Of a stretch of 64,000 nucleotides of DNA, positions 8,882-17,224 are shown one piece after another. Origin of the DNA: Pseudomonas sp. BCA17 (GTDB taxonomy: Bacteria > Pseudomonadota > Gammaproteobacteria > Pseudomonadales > Pseudomonadaceae); assembly GCF_004519405.1 (NCBI RefSeq), contig NZ_SGWI01000010.1, positions 1 through 64,000 on the forward strand, read 5' to 3'. Every line of letters starts with the position of its first letter. Position 1 is the stretch's first letter. Position numbers and translations under genes: made by a program. The notes beneath the pieces are model-generated. The model worked only from the letters and a program-made list of their open reading frames with translations, ran no database searches and was not told the DNA's origin.

Positions 8882-10561
8882 ATGCGTCTGAGTTTAAAGG
8901 CCAAAGTCCTGTCCCTGGCCATCGTGCCGGTGTTGCTGTTTGCCGTGGTCATCAGCCTGACCACGGTGTGGATCCTGAAGGGCCAGGCGCGCAACGAGGT
9001 GGACGAAACCCGCCAGCGCCTGCTCAACGACGCCAAGGCAACTCTGCAGAGTTACGTGGAAGTGGCCATGACCACCATCAAGCCGCTCTACGACGCGGCG
9101 GCTCCCGGCGATACGGCGGCGCGGGCCGAGGTGGTCAAGCTGCTGTCCAGCACCAGCTACGGCAAGGATGGCTACTTCTTCGGCTACGACTCCGAGACCA
9201 TCCGCCTGTTCAAGGGCAACAGCCCCGACGGCGTAGGCAAAAGCTTCAAGGACAACCGCGATCCCAACGGTGTCTACGTCAACCGCGACCTGGTCAAGGT
9301 CGGCAAAGACGGCACTCACTACCTCCAATACAGCTCCACCCAGCCCGGCCAGACCGAGTTGGTGCCCAAGCTCGGCTACACCGAGTACTTGCCGAAATGG
9401 GACATGGTGATTGGTACGTCGGTCAACCTGGATGGCATCGAGGCCCAGGTGGCGGTGGTCGAGGCCAAGGTCGAGAAACGCATGGAAGGTGTAGTGCTGA
9501 GTATCCTCGGCGTCGCCGTCGTGGTGCTGCTGGTGATTGCCGTCGTGGGCATGATGGTAGCCAATACCATCCTGCGTCCGCTGAGCCTGATGAAAGCCAA
9601 CCTTGACGACATCGCCGCCGGTGAAGGCGATTTGACTCGGCGCCTGGCCATTACCAGCCAGGATGAACTGGGCGATCTTGCCGGTGCGTTCAATCGTTTT
9701 GTCGACAAGATCCACGGCCTGGTGCGCCAGATCACCGAGATGACCACCCAACTGACCGGCCTGGTCAGCCAGGTTTCCGATCAGGCCCAGCGTTCCGAGC
9801 AGGCCATGGAGCGCCAGCGCCACGAAACCGACCAAGTTGCCACGGCGATTAACCAGATGTCTTCCGCCGCCCAGGAAGTGGCGCGAAGTGCCCAGGGCGC
9901 CTCAGTCGCGGCCCAACAGACCGACGCCGAAGGCCAGGCGGCCAAGCGTGTGGTGGACGGCAGCATCGCGCAGATTCACGCGCTGGTGAACGATATCCGC
10001 AGCAGCGGCGTGTCCCTCGACAGCTTGCAGCAGGATGTGTCGTCGATTGTCAGTGTGCTGGGTGTGATCCGCTCGATTGCCGAACAGACCAACCTGCTGG
10101 CCCTCAACGCCGCGATCGAAGCCGCGCGGGCAGGGGAGGCCGGGCGAGGTTTTGCGGTGGTGGCCGACGAAGTGCGTGCCCTGGCCAGCCGCACCCAAAC
10201 CAGCACCCAGGAGATCCAGGGCATGATCGACCGCCTGCAAAAAGGCACGGTCGCCGCCGTGGATGCCATGCGCCGCTCCAGCGACGCGGGCGATGGCACC
10301 TCGGCCCAGGCCAATGAAGCCGGGGCCTCACTGGACACCATGGCGCAACTGATCGGCACCATCAACTCGATGAACGCCCAGATCGCCAGCGCTGCCGAGG
10401 AGCAGACCGCCGTGGCCGAAGAGATCAACCGCAGCGTGCATCAGATCGCCGCAGCGGTGGACAGTGTGGCCGATGAAACCCAGTTGGGCGCCCAGACCTC
10501 GCGCAGTCTGGCGGATCTGGGGCAGCGTCTGGGGCAGTTGGTGGGGCAGTTCAGGATCTAG
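8882..10561 (+). CDS. methyl-accepting chemotaxis protein, sCache type (CtpM-like)
   Basis: Chemoreceptor of 559 residues: first membrane helix at about 10-30, a small periplasmic Cache domain (30-190; YGKDGYFFGYDSETIRLF and WDMVIGTSVNLD are typical single-Cache type 2 segments), a second membrane helix near 200-225, HAMP (LTRRLAITSQDELGDL) and the signalling domain with the conserved IRSIAEQTNLLALNAAI tip. Position beside the YuiF-like permease and trhP matches PA2652 (CtpM, a malate receptor) as I remember it. Its stop codon overlaps the convergent trhP stop within CTAG at 10558-10561. Confidence 0.88.
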   Translation: MRLSLKAKVLSLAIVPVLLFAVVISLTTVWILKGQARNEVDETRQRLLNDAKATLQSYVEVAMTTIKPLYDAAAPGDTAARAEVVKLLSSTSYGKDGYFFGYDSETIRLFKGNSPDGVGKSFKDNRDPNGVYVNRDLVKVGKDGTHYLQYSSTQPGQTELVPKLGYTEYLPKWDMVIGTSVNLDGIEAQVAVVEAKVEKRMEGVVLSILGVAVVVLLVIAVVGMMVANTILRPLSLMKANLDDIAAGEGDLTRRLAITSQDELGDLAGAFNRFVDKIHGLVRQITEMTTQLTGLVSQVSDQAQRSEQAMERQRHETDQVATAINQMSSAAQEVARSAQGASVAAQQTDAEGQAAKRVVDGSIAQIHALVNDIRSSGVSLDSLQQDVSSIVSVLGVIRSIAEQTNLLALNAAIEAARAGEAGRGFAVVADEVRALASRTQTSTQEIQGMIDRLQKGTVAAVDAMRRSSDAGDGTSAQANEAGASLDTMAQLIGTINSMNAQIASAAEEQTAVAEEINRSVHQIAAAVDSVADETQLGAQTSRSLADLGQRLGQLVGQFRI

Positions 10562-11877
10562 AGATCGCGCATCAATAAGCCAAAGCGCACGTCCATGTCG
10601 GCTGGCAGTGGCACATACACGGTGTGTCCATCCCCTGGCGCCACGTCGATGGTTTCGCCTTTGGTATTGTGCAGAGAGGCCAGGTCAAAGTGAAAGTTGC
10701 CGGCGGGGGTCATCAACTCCAGGTGATCGCCCACGGCGAAGCGATTCTTCACCTTGACTTCGGCCCGGTCGCCACGGCGCTCGCCGGTGAGCTCCCCGAC
10801 AAACTGCTGACGCTCCGACACTGAACTGCCGCTCTGGTAGTTCTGGTATTCGTCATGCACATGACGGCGTAGAAAGCCTTCGGTGTAACCGCGCTGGGCC
10901 AGGGATTCGAGGTTGGTCATCAGGTTGCGGTCGAAGGCGCGCCCGGCCACCGCATCATCAATGGCCTGGCGGTACACCTGGGTGGTGCGCGCGCAGTAGA
11001 AGTGGGACTTCGTGCGGCCTTCGATCTTCAGCGAATGCACGCCCATGTGTGTCAGGCGCTCCACATGCTGCACGGCGCGCAGGTCCTTGGCGTTCATGAT
11101 GTAGGTGCCGTGTTCGTCTTCGAAGGCGGGCATCTGCTCATCGGGGCGGTTGGCCTCCCGCAGCAGAAAGACCTGGTCGGTCGGCGCGCCGATCCCCAGG
11201 GTGGGTTCCGGATGGTAGTGCCGGACGATATCGCCCGTGGCGTTTTCCACCGCCGGCGTGGCCTGGTATTTCCACCGGCACGCGTTGGTACAGGTGCCCT
11301 GGTTGGCATCGCGCTTGTTCATATAGCCCGAGAGCAGGCAGCGCCCGGAGTAGGCCATGCACAAGGCGCCGTGCACGAACACTTCCAGTTCCATGGCCGG
11401 TACCTGCTGGCGGATTTCGCCGATCTCTTCCAGGGACAACTCCCGCGACAGAATCACCCGGCAGATGCCTTGCTGTTGCCAGAACTCGACACTGGCCCAG
11501 TTCACCGTATTGGCCTGCACCGACAGATGAATCGGCATCTCGGGAAAGTGGCGGCGCACCAGCATGATCAAGCCTGGGTCGGACATGATCAGCGCATCCG
11601 GGCCCATGGCGATCACCGGCGCCAGGTCTTTGAGGAAGGTTTTCAGCTTGGCGTTGTGCGGCGCGATGTTGACCACCACGTAGAAGCGTTTGCCCAGTAT
11701 GTGGGCTTCCTGAATACCCAGGGCCAGGTTGGCGTGGTCGAACTCGTTGTTGCGCACCCGCAGGCTGTAGCGCGGCTGGCCGGCGTAGACCGCATCGGCG
11801 CCGTAGGCGAAGGCATAGCGCATGTTTTTCAGGGTGCCGGCGGGGGCGAGCAGTTCGGGGGCGATCACGGGGGGCAT
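10558..11877 (-). CDS. trhP: tRNA uridine 5-hydroxylase TrhP (YegQ), peptidase U32 family
   Basis: Belongs to the U32 family, of the branch that needs prephenate and installs 5-hydroxyuridine at tRNA position 34, the first step to cmo5U. The 439-residue product is very close to E. coli YegQ along its whole length: PELLAPAGTLKNMRYAFAYG at the start, the U32 signature EVFVHGALCMAYSGRC, and the iron-sulphur-type cysteines in SGRCLLSG and TCTNACRW. I used the ATG at 11877, which gives MPPVIAPELLAPAGT; the frame is open further upstream to 11991 but without similarity to the family. Confidence 0.9.
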   Translation of the reverse strand: MPPVIAPELLAPAGTLKNMRYAFAYGADAVYAGQPRYSLRVRNNEFDHANLALGIQEAHILGKRFYVVVNIAPHNAKLKTFLKDLAPVIAMGPDALIMSDPGLIMLVRRHFPEMPIHLSVQANTVNWASVEFWQQQGICRVILSRELSLEEIGEIRQQVPAMELEVFVHGALCMAYSGRCLLSGYMNKRDANQGTCTNACRWKYQATPAVENATGDIVRHYHPEPTLGIGAPTDQVFLLREANRPDEQMPAFEDEHGTYIMNAKDLRAVQHVERLTHMGVHSLKIEGRTKSHFYCARTTQVYRQAIDDAVAGRAFDRNLMTNLESLAQRGYTEGFLRRHVHDEYQNYQSGSSVSERQQFVGELTGERRGDRAEVKVKNRFAVGDHLELMTPAGNFHFDLASLHNTKGETIDVAPGDGHTVYVPLPADMDVRFGLLMRDL

Positions 11878-12050
11878 GGGCTCAAGTCGCAAAAGGTCGC
11901 GAGGGTAAAGGAGCTGGGGGCGGGGTTTATTGATCCAGGTCGCCCTTTGCTGATTTTGTATCGCTGTGTATCGGCAGCGGGTGTTCGACACAGGTGGGAT
12001 ACCTCAGGGGGTTCCAATGGGCGCTCTGAGTACCGAAAAGGTAATGATCC

Positions 12051-12593
12051 ATGCGGTCTATCACATTGCTGTTCGCCGGCCTGTTGCTGACTGTTGCGCT
12101 GTTCTTCAGCGTGGTGGCCAGCCGTGAAACCCAGGCTGGCAACATGGGCGCCATGCCATCACTGGCGGGTGCGACCGAATGGCTCAACGCCTCACCACTG
12201 AATGCGCAGGCGCTCAAAGGCAAAGTGGTGCTGGTGGATTTCTGGACCTACGACTGCATCAACTGCCGGCGCGCGCTGCCGTACGTAAAAGAGTGGGCGA
12301 AGCGCTACGAAAAGGATGGCCTGATGGTCGTTGGCGTGCACACCCCGGAATACGCCTATGAACATGTCAGCGGTAACGTCAGGGAGCAGGTGCGCCAGTT
12401 GGGCATCACCTACCCGGTAGCCCTTGATAACAACTATGTAATCTGGCGCAGTTTCGATAACCAGTTCTGGCCGGCCCATTACCTGATCGATGCCAAGGGC
12501 CAGATGCGTTACCGCCACTTTGGCGAGGGTGATTATGAAGCCCAGGAGCAAGTGATCCAGGCGCTGCTGCGCGAGGCGAAGGCTATTGATTAA
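12051..12593 (+). CDS. periplasmic thioredoxin-fold (redoxin/TlpA-like) protein
   Basis: A 180-residue protein with an N-terminal membrane anchor or signal (about 5-25) and a thioredoxin-like fold: VVLVDFWTYDCINCRR carries the redox pair as C-I-N-C, and the cis-proline region is QFWPAHYLIDAKG. The CxNC pair and the sequence around it resemble the C-terminal domain of DipZ-type proteins and TlpA-like reductases, so a thiol-disulphide role in the periplasm is likely; the partner is unknown. AAGG lies nine bases before the ATG. Confidence 0.82.
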   Translation: MRSITLLFAGLLLTVALFFSVVASRETQAGNMGAMPSLAGATEWLNASPLNAQALKGKVVLVDFWTYDCINCRRALPYVKEWAKRYEKDGLMVVGVHTPEYAYEHVSGNVREQVRQLGITYPVALDNNYVIWRSFDNQFWPAHYLIDAKGQMRYRHFGEGDYEAQEQVIQALLREAKAID

Positions 12594-12633
12594 AGGGATG
12601 GCACTCCCGGGTTCGCCCGCGGACTAAGCAGAA

Positions 12634-12657
12634 GGGCCGATGAAGGCCCACTGTTTT
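12634..12657 (+). terminator. weak hairpin after the redoxin gene
   Basis: GGGCC, six bases, GGCCC, then a short T-rich run (CTGTTTTCT). It is short and immediately precedes the next gene, so it may be only a weak stop. Confidence 0.3.
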
Positions 12658-12673
12658 CTGACACGGACCGGAC

Positions 12674-13741
12674 ATGAACCAAACCAACCTGCAATTCAAA
12701 ACCCTATTGTTGTTGCTGGCCCTGGTGACCATTGCCTTTATCTGGATATTGCTGCCGTTCTACGGCGCGGTGTTCTGGGCGGTGATCCTCGGCGTCATCT
12801 TTGCACCCATGCAACGCCGGCTGCAGCGACGCTTTGGCTGGAACCGCAACCTGACCTCTTTGGGCACGTTGACGGTGTGCCTGGTGATCGCGATTCTGCC
12901 GGTCATCATCACCAGCGTATTGCTGGTGCAGGAAGGGGCGACGCTGTACAAAAACGTCGAAAGCGGCAAGCTGGACGTCGCCGGTTATATCGAACAGTTC
13001 AAGAACGTGTTGCCGCCGTATTTCCAGCACCTGCTGGATCGGTTCGGCATGGGTAACCTGGAAGGCTTGCGCGAGAAGATCGTCAAGAGCGCGATGCAGG
13101 GCAGCCAGTTCTTTGCGACCCAGGCGTTCAGCTTCGGCCAGGGTACGTTTGATTTCCTGGTGAGCTTTTTCATCATGCTGTATCTGCTGTTTTTCCTGCT
13201 GCGCGACGGTCCGGAACTGGTGCGTAAGGTACGCACGGCGGTGCCGCTGGCCGAGCCCCAGAAACGTCGCCTGCAACTCAAGTTCAATCGGGTGGTGCGC
13301 GCTACTGTCAAAGGCAACGTGCTGGTGGCCGTGACTCAAGGCGCACTGGGCGGTTTGATCTTCTGGTTTCTGGACATTCCCAGTGCGTTGCTCTGGGCGG
13401 TGTTGATGGCGTTTCTATCCCTGCTGCCGGCGGTGGGCGCGGGGATTGTGTGGGGGCCGGTGGCCGCTTACTTCCTGTTGAGCGGTTCGGTCTGGCAGGG
13501 CGTGGTGCTGGCGTCGTTTGGCGTTTTGGTGATCGGCATGGTGGACAACGTGCTGCGCCCGATTTTGGTGGGCAAGGACACGAAAATGCCTGACTACCTG
13601 ATCCTGATCTCGACCCTGGGCGGCCTGTCGGTGTTCGGCCTCAACGGGTTCGTGATCGGACCATTGGTGGCGGCGTTGTTCATGTCGTGTTGGGCGCTGT
13701 TTGTGGAAACCAAGCCGCGGGTCAAGCTGCCTTTGCCGTAG
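12674..13741 (+). CDS. AI-2E family transporter (PerM/YdiK-like)
   Basis: Integral membrane protein of 355 residues with about seven to eight helices arranged as in the PerM/AI-2E exporter family: two N-terminal helices (LLLALVTIAFIWILLPFYG and AVILGVIFAPMQRR), a long soluble stretch with amphipathic helices (100-150), and a C-terminal cluster with the conserved PALLWAVLMAFLSLLPAVGA-like and DNVLRPILVG segments. Family members include a signal exporter and Na+/H+ antiporters, so the substrate cannot be stated. Confidence 0.87.
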   Translation: MNQTNLQFKTLLLLLALVTIAFIWILLPFYGAVFWAVILGVIFAPMQRRLQRRFGWNRNLTSLGTLTVCLVIAILPVIITSVLLVQEGATLYKNVESGKLDVAGYIEQFKNVLPPYFQHLLDRFGMGNLEGLREKIVKSAMQGSQFFATQAFSFGQGTFDFLVSFFIMLYLLFFLLRDGPELVRKVRTAVPLAEPQKRRLQLKFNRVVRATVKGNVLVAVTQGALGGLIFWFLDIPSALLWAVLMAFLSLLPAVGAGIVWGPVAAYFLLSGSVWQGVVLASFGVLVIGMVDNVLRPILVGKDTKMPDYLILISTLGGLSVFGLNGFVIGPLVAALFMSCWALFVETKPRVKLPLP

Positions 13742-13744
13742 TTT

Positions 13745-13927
13745 TCAGGCGTTGAGACTGAAATTGGCTGCGCATTGCAGTTGTTTTTCAGCATCGGATA
13801 ACGACGTCAGCGGGCCGCTGATAGCCTCGCCATCGCGTACCACGTACCAGCAGGCAAGCAGGCCCAGCTCCCGAAGTGAGGTGGGGACGGCGCTACCGAT
13901 GACGGACATGATTTGAACAGTGGGCAT
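13745..13927 (-). CDS. hypothetical small protein
   Basis: A 60-residue product starting MPTVQIMSVIG, chosen because GGAGG lies five bases before this ATG, a strong ribosome site. No signal peptide or membrane helix; two cysteines (LLACWY and LQCAAN). The stop lies three bases from the stop of the convergent AI-2E family gene. I do not recognise the family. Confidence 0.6.
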   Translation of the reverse strand: MPTVQIMSVIGSAVPTSLRELGLLACWYVVRDGEAISGPLTSLSDAEKQLQCAANFSLNA

Positions 13928-14018
13928 AAGGACCTCCAATCGCTATTGAGGTCACCTTACGGGGCTCTGCGGTGCAGGAAAAATCAACTGGCTTGATAGT
14001 CGACATCGACGCGAGGCG

Positions 14019-14213
14019 TCAGTCCACGACCTGATCGAGCATGTTCATCACTTCTTGCTCATTGAGCAGACCCTTGCGCACCAGGTTTTCCGCAAGCAGC
14101 GCGAGGAATTTGGCGCTGCGGTGGCCTTCCAGGTGCTTGAGTTCCGTGAGGGCGCTGTAGACCTTGCTGGAGGTGCAGAGGCCGGCGGTACGGTGCGGGT
14201 TTTGCGTGGGCAT
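14019..14213 (-). CDS. hypothetical small protein
   Basis: A 64-residue protein with a helical C-terminal half (SAKFLALLAENLVRKGLLNE, then EQEVMNMLDQVVD). AAGGA precedes the ATG by nine bases. The C-terminal helices resemble a short protein-protein contact module, but I cannot name a family. It is followed by the other small minus-strand gene about 90 bases further on; they could be co-transcribed. Confidence 0.6.
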   Translation of the reverse strand: MPTQNPHRTAGLCTSSKVYSALTELKHLEGHRSAKFLALLAENLVRKGLLNEQEVMNMLDQVVD

Positions 14214-14393
14214 GGTCAGTCGTCCTTAATTGTTATTGGCTGGACAGGTCGATAGTGAGTCCGTTTCGTGACGTAAACATGACAGGGCGGGCCTCGATCG
14301 AGCAAGAAGACATTCAACCCTCATGATGTGGGATTACCGCCCGGGCATTGTCCTCACTGCGACCTTGGCAAGATAAATCCAGACTTTAAAGGC

Positions 14394-14422
14394 AAAAAAA
14401 GGCCCCGCGTGTGGGCGAGGCC
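14394..14422 (-). terminator. intrinsic terminator of the YXQPVYV-repeat protein gene
   Basis: On the minus strand: GGCCTCGC, six bases, GCGGGGCC, then seven T. It begins about 22 bases after the gene's stop codon. A textbook rho-independent terminator with one G-T pair in the stem. Confidence 0.9.
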
Positions 14423-14444
14423 TGTTCAGTCAATCTGTTCGAGG

Positions 14445-14792
14445 TTACCAGCCGCGGCCGTAATAGCCGTGAGGAGGGCCGTAGTAGCCGCGTGGAGGGC
14501 CGTAATAGACCGGCGCCGGGCGGTAGTAAACCCGTTCTTGCACATACACCGGTGGCGGCGGTGCGTAGTAGACCGGCGGCGGAGCGGCATAGACCGGTTG
14601 CGGCTGGACATAGACCGGCTGCTGCACGTAGACCGGTTGGGATTGGCTGGCCACCACCGAGCCCACTACAGCGGCGCCGACTAAAGCACCCAGAACGGCC
14701 GGGCCACCCCAACCACCACCGTGGGCGGAGGCTTGGCCTGCCATAGCGAGTGCGCCGACAAGCAAGGCGATTTTGGGGATTTTACGAATCAT
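14445..14792 (-). CDS. exported Tyr/Pro-rich repeat protein
   Basis: A 115-residue protein. The signal peptide (MIRKIPKIALLVGALAMAGQASA) is followed by HGGGWGG, a glycine-zipper-like hydrophobic stretch (AVLGALVGAAVVGSVVAS) and then a low-complexity tail of short QPVYVQP, PPPVYY and YYGPPxGYYG repeats. I chose the ATG at 14792 because GAGGA is six bases upstream; two in-frame ATGs lie just before it. The composition suggests an outer-membrane or surface-associated protein; no enzymatic domain is seen. Similar small 'PXPV repeat' proteins are common in Pseudomonas. Confidence 0.72.
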   Translation of the reverse strand: MIRKIPKIALLVGALAMAGQASAHGGGWGGPAVLGALVGAAVVGSVVASQSQPVYVQQPVYVQPQPVYAAPPPVYYAPPPPVYVQERVYYRPAPVYYGPPRGYYGPPHGYYGRGW

Positions 14793-14954
14793 GGTCATTC
14801 CTCGGTTAGCCCCTGCGCTTGTGGTCTGCAATCAATAGACTCAAGGATTGTCGCGGGGATACTTTTAAGACAACGTATTTCTGAAAAACAGCACGGCCGA
14901 TAGGTAAATGTTGTGTAAGGTCTGTACCGATTTGCTTACTCAAAGGAGTTATCC

Positions 14955-15773
14955 ATGCAGATGCACCCCAACAAAGACACCAAACTGTGTATGTCATTGT
15001 CGGCGCGTCCCGGGAATTTCGGTTTGCGGTTCCACAACCACCTTTACGAACAGTTGGGGTTGAACTTCTACTATAAAGCGTTCAGCAGCCAGGATTTACC
15101 CGGGGCGATAGGTGGCATCCGGGCGCTGGGCATTCGTGGGTGCGGTGTGTCCATGCCGTTCAAGGAGGCTGCTATCGCCCTGGTCGACGAGCTGGACGAT
15201 TCGGTCCGGGCCATTGATTCCCTGAACACCATCGTCAACACCGACGGCCGCCTCAAAGCCTACAACACTGACTATATCGCCATCGAGCAACTGCTGAAAA
15301 AGCACGCGGTGCCCAAGGACTCGACCTTCGCCTTGCGTGGCAGCGGCGGCATGGCCAAGGCCGTGGCCAGCGCCTTGCGTGACGGTGGTTATGCCAATGG
15401 TGTGATTGTGGCGCGCAACGCAGTGGCTGGGCGCGCGCTGGCGCAAAACCTGGGGTATGAGTGGCAGGCCGACCTGGGTGACTTGCGCCCGCAGATGCTG
15501 GTCAACGTGACGCCGATCGGCATGAGCGGTGGTGCCGAGGCCGATCAATTGGCCTTCGAGGCTGACGCTGTGGATGCTGCAGACACGGTGTTTGATGTGG
15601 TGGCGATCCCCGCCGAAACGCCGCTGATCGTGCGTGGCCGTGCCAAGGGCAAGCGGGTGATTACCGGCTTGGAAGTGATCGCGATCCAGGCGCTGGAGCA
15701 GTTTGTGTTGTATACCGGCGTGCGGCCGACGCAGCAGCAGTTTGAGGCGGCCGTAGCTTTTGCCCGAGGCTGA
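14955..15773 (+). CDS. shikimate 5-dehydrogenase-like protein (AroE family)
   Basis: A 272-residue member of the shikimate/quinate dehydrogenase superfamily. N-terminal substrate domain with SLSARPGNFGLRFHNHLY (the family's S-x-S substrate motif is SLSARP here) and the catalytic Lys in GCGVSMPFKEAAI; NADP domain with a glycine-rich loop (LRGSGGMAKA). It is more like the SDH-L/HI0607 type than the housekeeping AroE, so its role in the shikimate path is doubtful and another substrate is possible. AAAGGAG precedes the ATG. Confidence 0.82.
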   Translation: MQMHPNKDTKLCMSLSARPGNFGLRFHNHLYEQLGLNFYYKAFSSQDLPGAIGGIRALGIRGCGVSMPFKEAAIALVDELDDSVRAIDSLNTIVNTDGRLKAYNTDYIAIEQLLKKHAVPKDSTFALRGSGGMAKAVASALRDGGYANGVIVARNAVAGRALAQNLGYEWQADLGDLRPQMLVNVTPIGMSGGAEADQLAFEADAVDAADTVFDVVAIPAETPLIVRGRAKGKRVITGLEVIAIQALEQFVLYTGVRPTQQQFEAAVAFARG

Positions 15774-15851
15774 AGCCCGCTTGAGAACCAATGTTGGAAC
15801 GGGCTGCATCGCCAATGCGGTAGATCAGTTGAAGGTCAATTGACACCGCGT

Positions 15852-15874
15852 TGGCGAGCAAGCCCGCCGCCACA
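15852..15874. repeat. REP-like palindrome
   Basis: TGGCGAGCAAGCCCGCCGCCA between two convergent genes. It resembles the common Pseudomonas REP core (GCGGGCTTGCTCGC read on the other strand). A single copy; no clear partner in inverse orientation nearby. Confidence 0.5.
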
Positions 15875-15886
15875 TGGTTAATCCAA

Positions 15887-16534
15887 TTACGCCTGTTCCA
15901 ACTGCGTCAGTCGTTCTTCCAGTGCTGCAATCCGCGCTTCCAGCTCTTCAATACGGTCCACAGACGCCCCGGCTCCACGCTCGGCCGGATTCCCTCGCGC
16001 CGCGATAATCGCCTCGATATCCGCCGGATCGCCCAGCGCGTGGGTGTACCGATCTTCCCGCTGGCCCGCCTGGCGTGGCACCAGTACCGCCAGCCCGCGC
16101 GCAATCAGACGTTCAAGCTGGTGCACCACCTGCTCGGCATCTTCGAAGTCATGCATGCGCCCGCTGCGGGTCAGCAGCTCATTGACCGTCTGTGGCCCGC
16201 GCAGAAACAGCAGCCCGATCAGGATCACCTGGGCCGGCACCAGTTCCAGCGCCTTGTCTACACGGTGTTCCCAGCGGTCGGCGCGGCTGCCCATTACCAG
16301 CCGGGCGAAACCTTGGCCTTCCAGTGCACGCAGGCTCTGGCCGACCTGGCCCTGGGAAAGGTTGGTCACAGGTTCGCGGCTGGTCTTCTGGTTGCAGGCC
16401 AGTACCAGGGCATTGAGGGTCAGGGGGTAGGTTTCCGGGTTGGTCGCCTGTTTTTCGATCAGGCAGCCCAGGATGCGGATTTCCGTGCTGGTGAGGCGCG
16501 GCTCAGGGGTTTCGGTGTCATGCTCAGCGGTCAT
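15887..16534 (-). CDS. YceH family protein (DUF480)
   Basis: A 215-residue protein matching the YceH/UPF0502 family throughout: TSTEIRILGCLIEKQATNPETYPLT at the start, LVLACNQKTSREPV, LIGLLFLRGPQTVNELLTRS, and a C-terminal coiled coil (RIEELEARIAALEERLTQLEQ). The fold is a pair of winged helices, so nucleic-acid binding is plausible, but the function is unknown. It is complete and normal in length. Confidence 0.92.
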   Translation of the reverse strand: MTAEHDTETPEPRLTSTEIRILGCLIEKQATNPETYPLTLNALVLACNQKTSREPVTNLSQGQVGQSLRALEGQGFARLVMGSRADRWEHRVDKALELVPAQVILIGLLFLRGPQTVNELLTRSGRMHDFEDAEQVVHQLERLIARGLAVLVPRQAGQREDRYTHALGDPADIEAIIAARGNPAERGAGASVDRIEELEARIAALEERLTQLEQA

Positions 16535-16651
16535 CGCGCTTTTCCCTATGCAGTGAGCCCACTAGCCTATGCCGGAAAAAATAAAAGACAAGCGGCGGGC
16601 AGGTCTATAATCGCTGCTGGCTTCAAACCCTGCCATAACCGTGAGACTGTC

Positions 16652-17161
16652 ATGACTATTTCTCTGTACGCCGCGTCTGTCCCTGTCTTCAAGCAAATGC
16701 TCACCGCGCTGAGCGATGTGCTGAACAAAGCCGAAGCCCACGCCACCGCCCGGAACATCGAGCCCAACGCCTTGCTGCAAGCGCGCCTGTTCCCTGACAT
16801 GTTCCAGCTGGTACGCCAGGTCCAGATCGCTGTCGACTTCGCCAAAGGCGTCAGCGCCCGCCTGGCCGAGATCGAAGTGCCCAAATATGAAGATAAGGAA
16901 GTCACCTTCGCCGACCTGCAAGCGCTGATCGCCAAGGTGCTGGCCTTCATCGACACCCTCAAGCCCGAGCAGATCGACGGCAAGGAAGGCATCGAGATCA
17001 TCACCCGTCCAGGCACGCCGAAAGAGAAGCGCTTCAGCGGCCAGTCCTACCTGTTGACCTACGGCCTGCCGCAGTTCTTCTTCCACGTCACTACCGCTTA
17101 CGCGTTGCTGCGCCACAACGGCGTGGAAATCGGCAAGCGCGACTACATGGGCGCTTTCTAA
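16652..17161 (+). CDS. DUF1993 domain-containing protein
   Basis: A 169-residue soluble protein starting MTISLYAASVPVFKQ. It matches DUF1993, a DinB-like four-helix family: FPDMFQLVRQVQIAVDFAKG, the HVTTAYALLRHNGVEIGKRDY C-terminal segment with conserved His. No catalytic function known. The open frame extends far upstream over the YceH gene on the opposite strand, but only the part after this ATG is credible. A bidirectional terminator follows. Confidence 0.9.
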   Translation: MTISLYAASVPVFKQMLTALSDVLNKAEAHATARNIEPNALLQARLFPDMFQLVRQVQIAVDFAKGVSARLAEIEVPKYEDKEVTFADLQALIAKVLAFIDTLKPEQIDGKEGIEIITRPGTPKEKRFSGQSYLLTYGLPQFFFHVTTAYALLRHNGVEIGKRDYMGAF

Positions 17162-17165
17162 GCGC

Positions 17166-17213
17166 AAAAAAAAGCCCGGGGCGGTTCGTGCTCGAACCGG
17201 CCCGGGCTTTTTC
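17166..17213. terminator. bidirectional terminator between DUF1993 and sstT
   Basis: A run of eight A, then AAGCCCGGG-GCGGTTCG, four bases, CGAACCGG-CCCGGGCTT and T's. The long GC stem with A and T tracts on its two sides serves both convergent genes. Confidence 0.92.
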
Positions 17214-17224
17214 TTGCCTGACCG

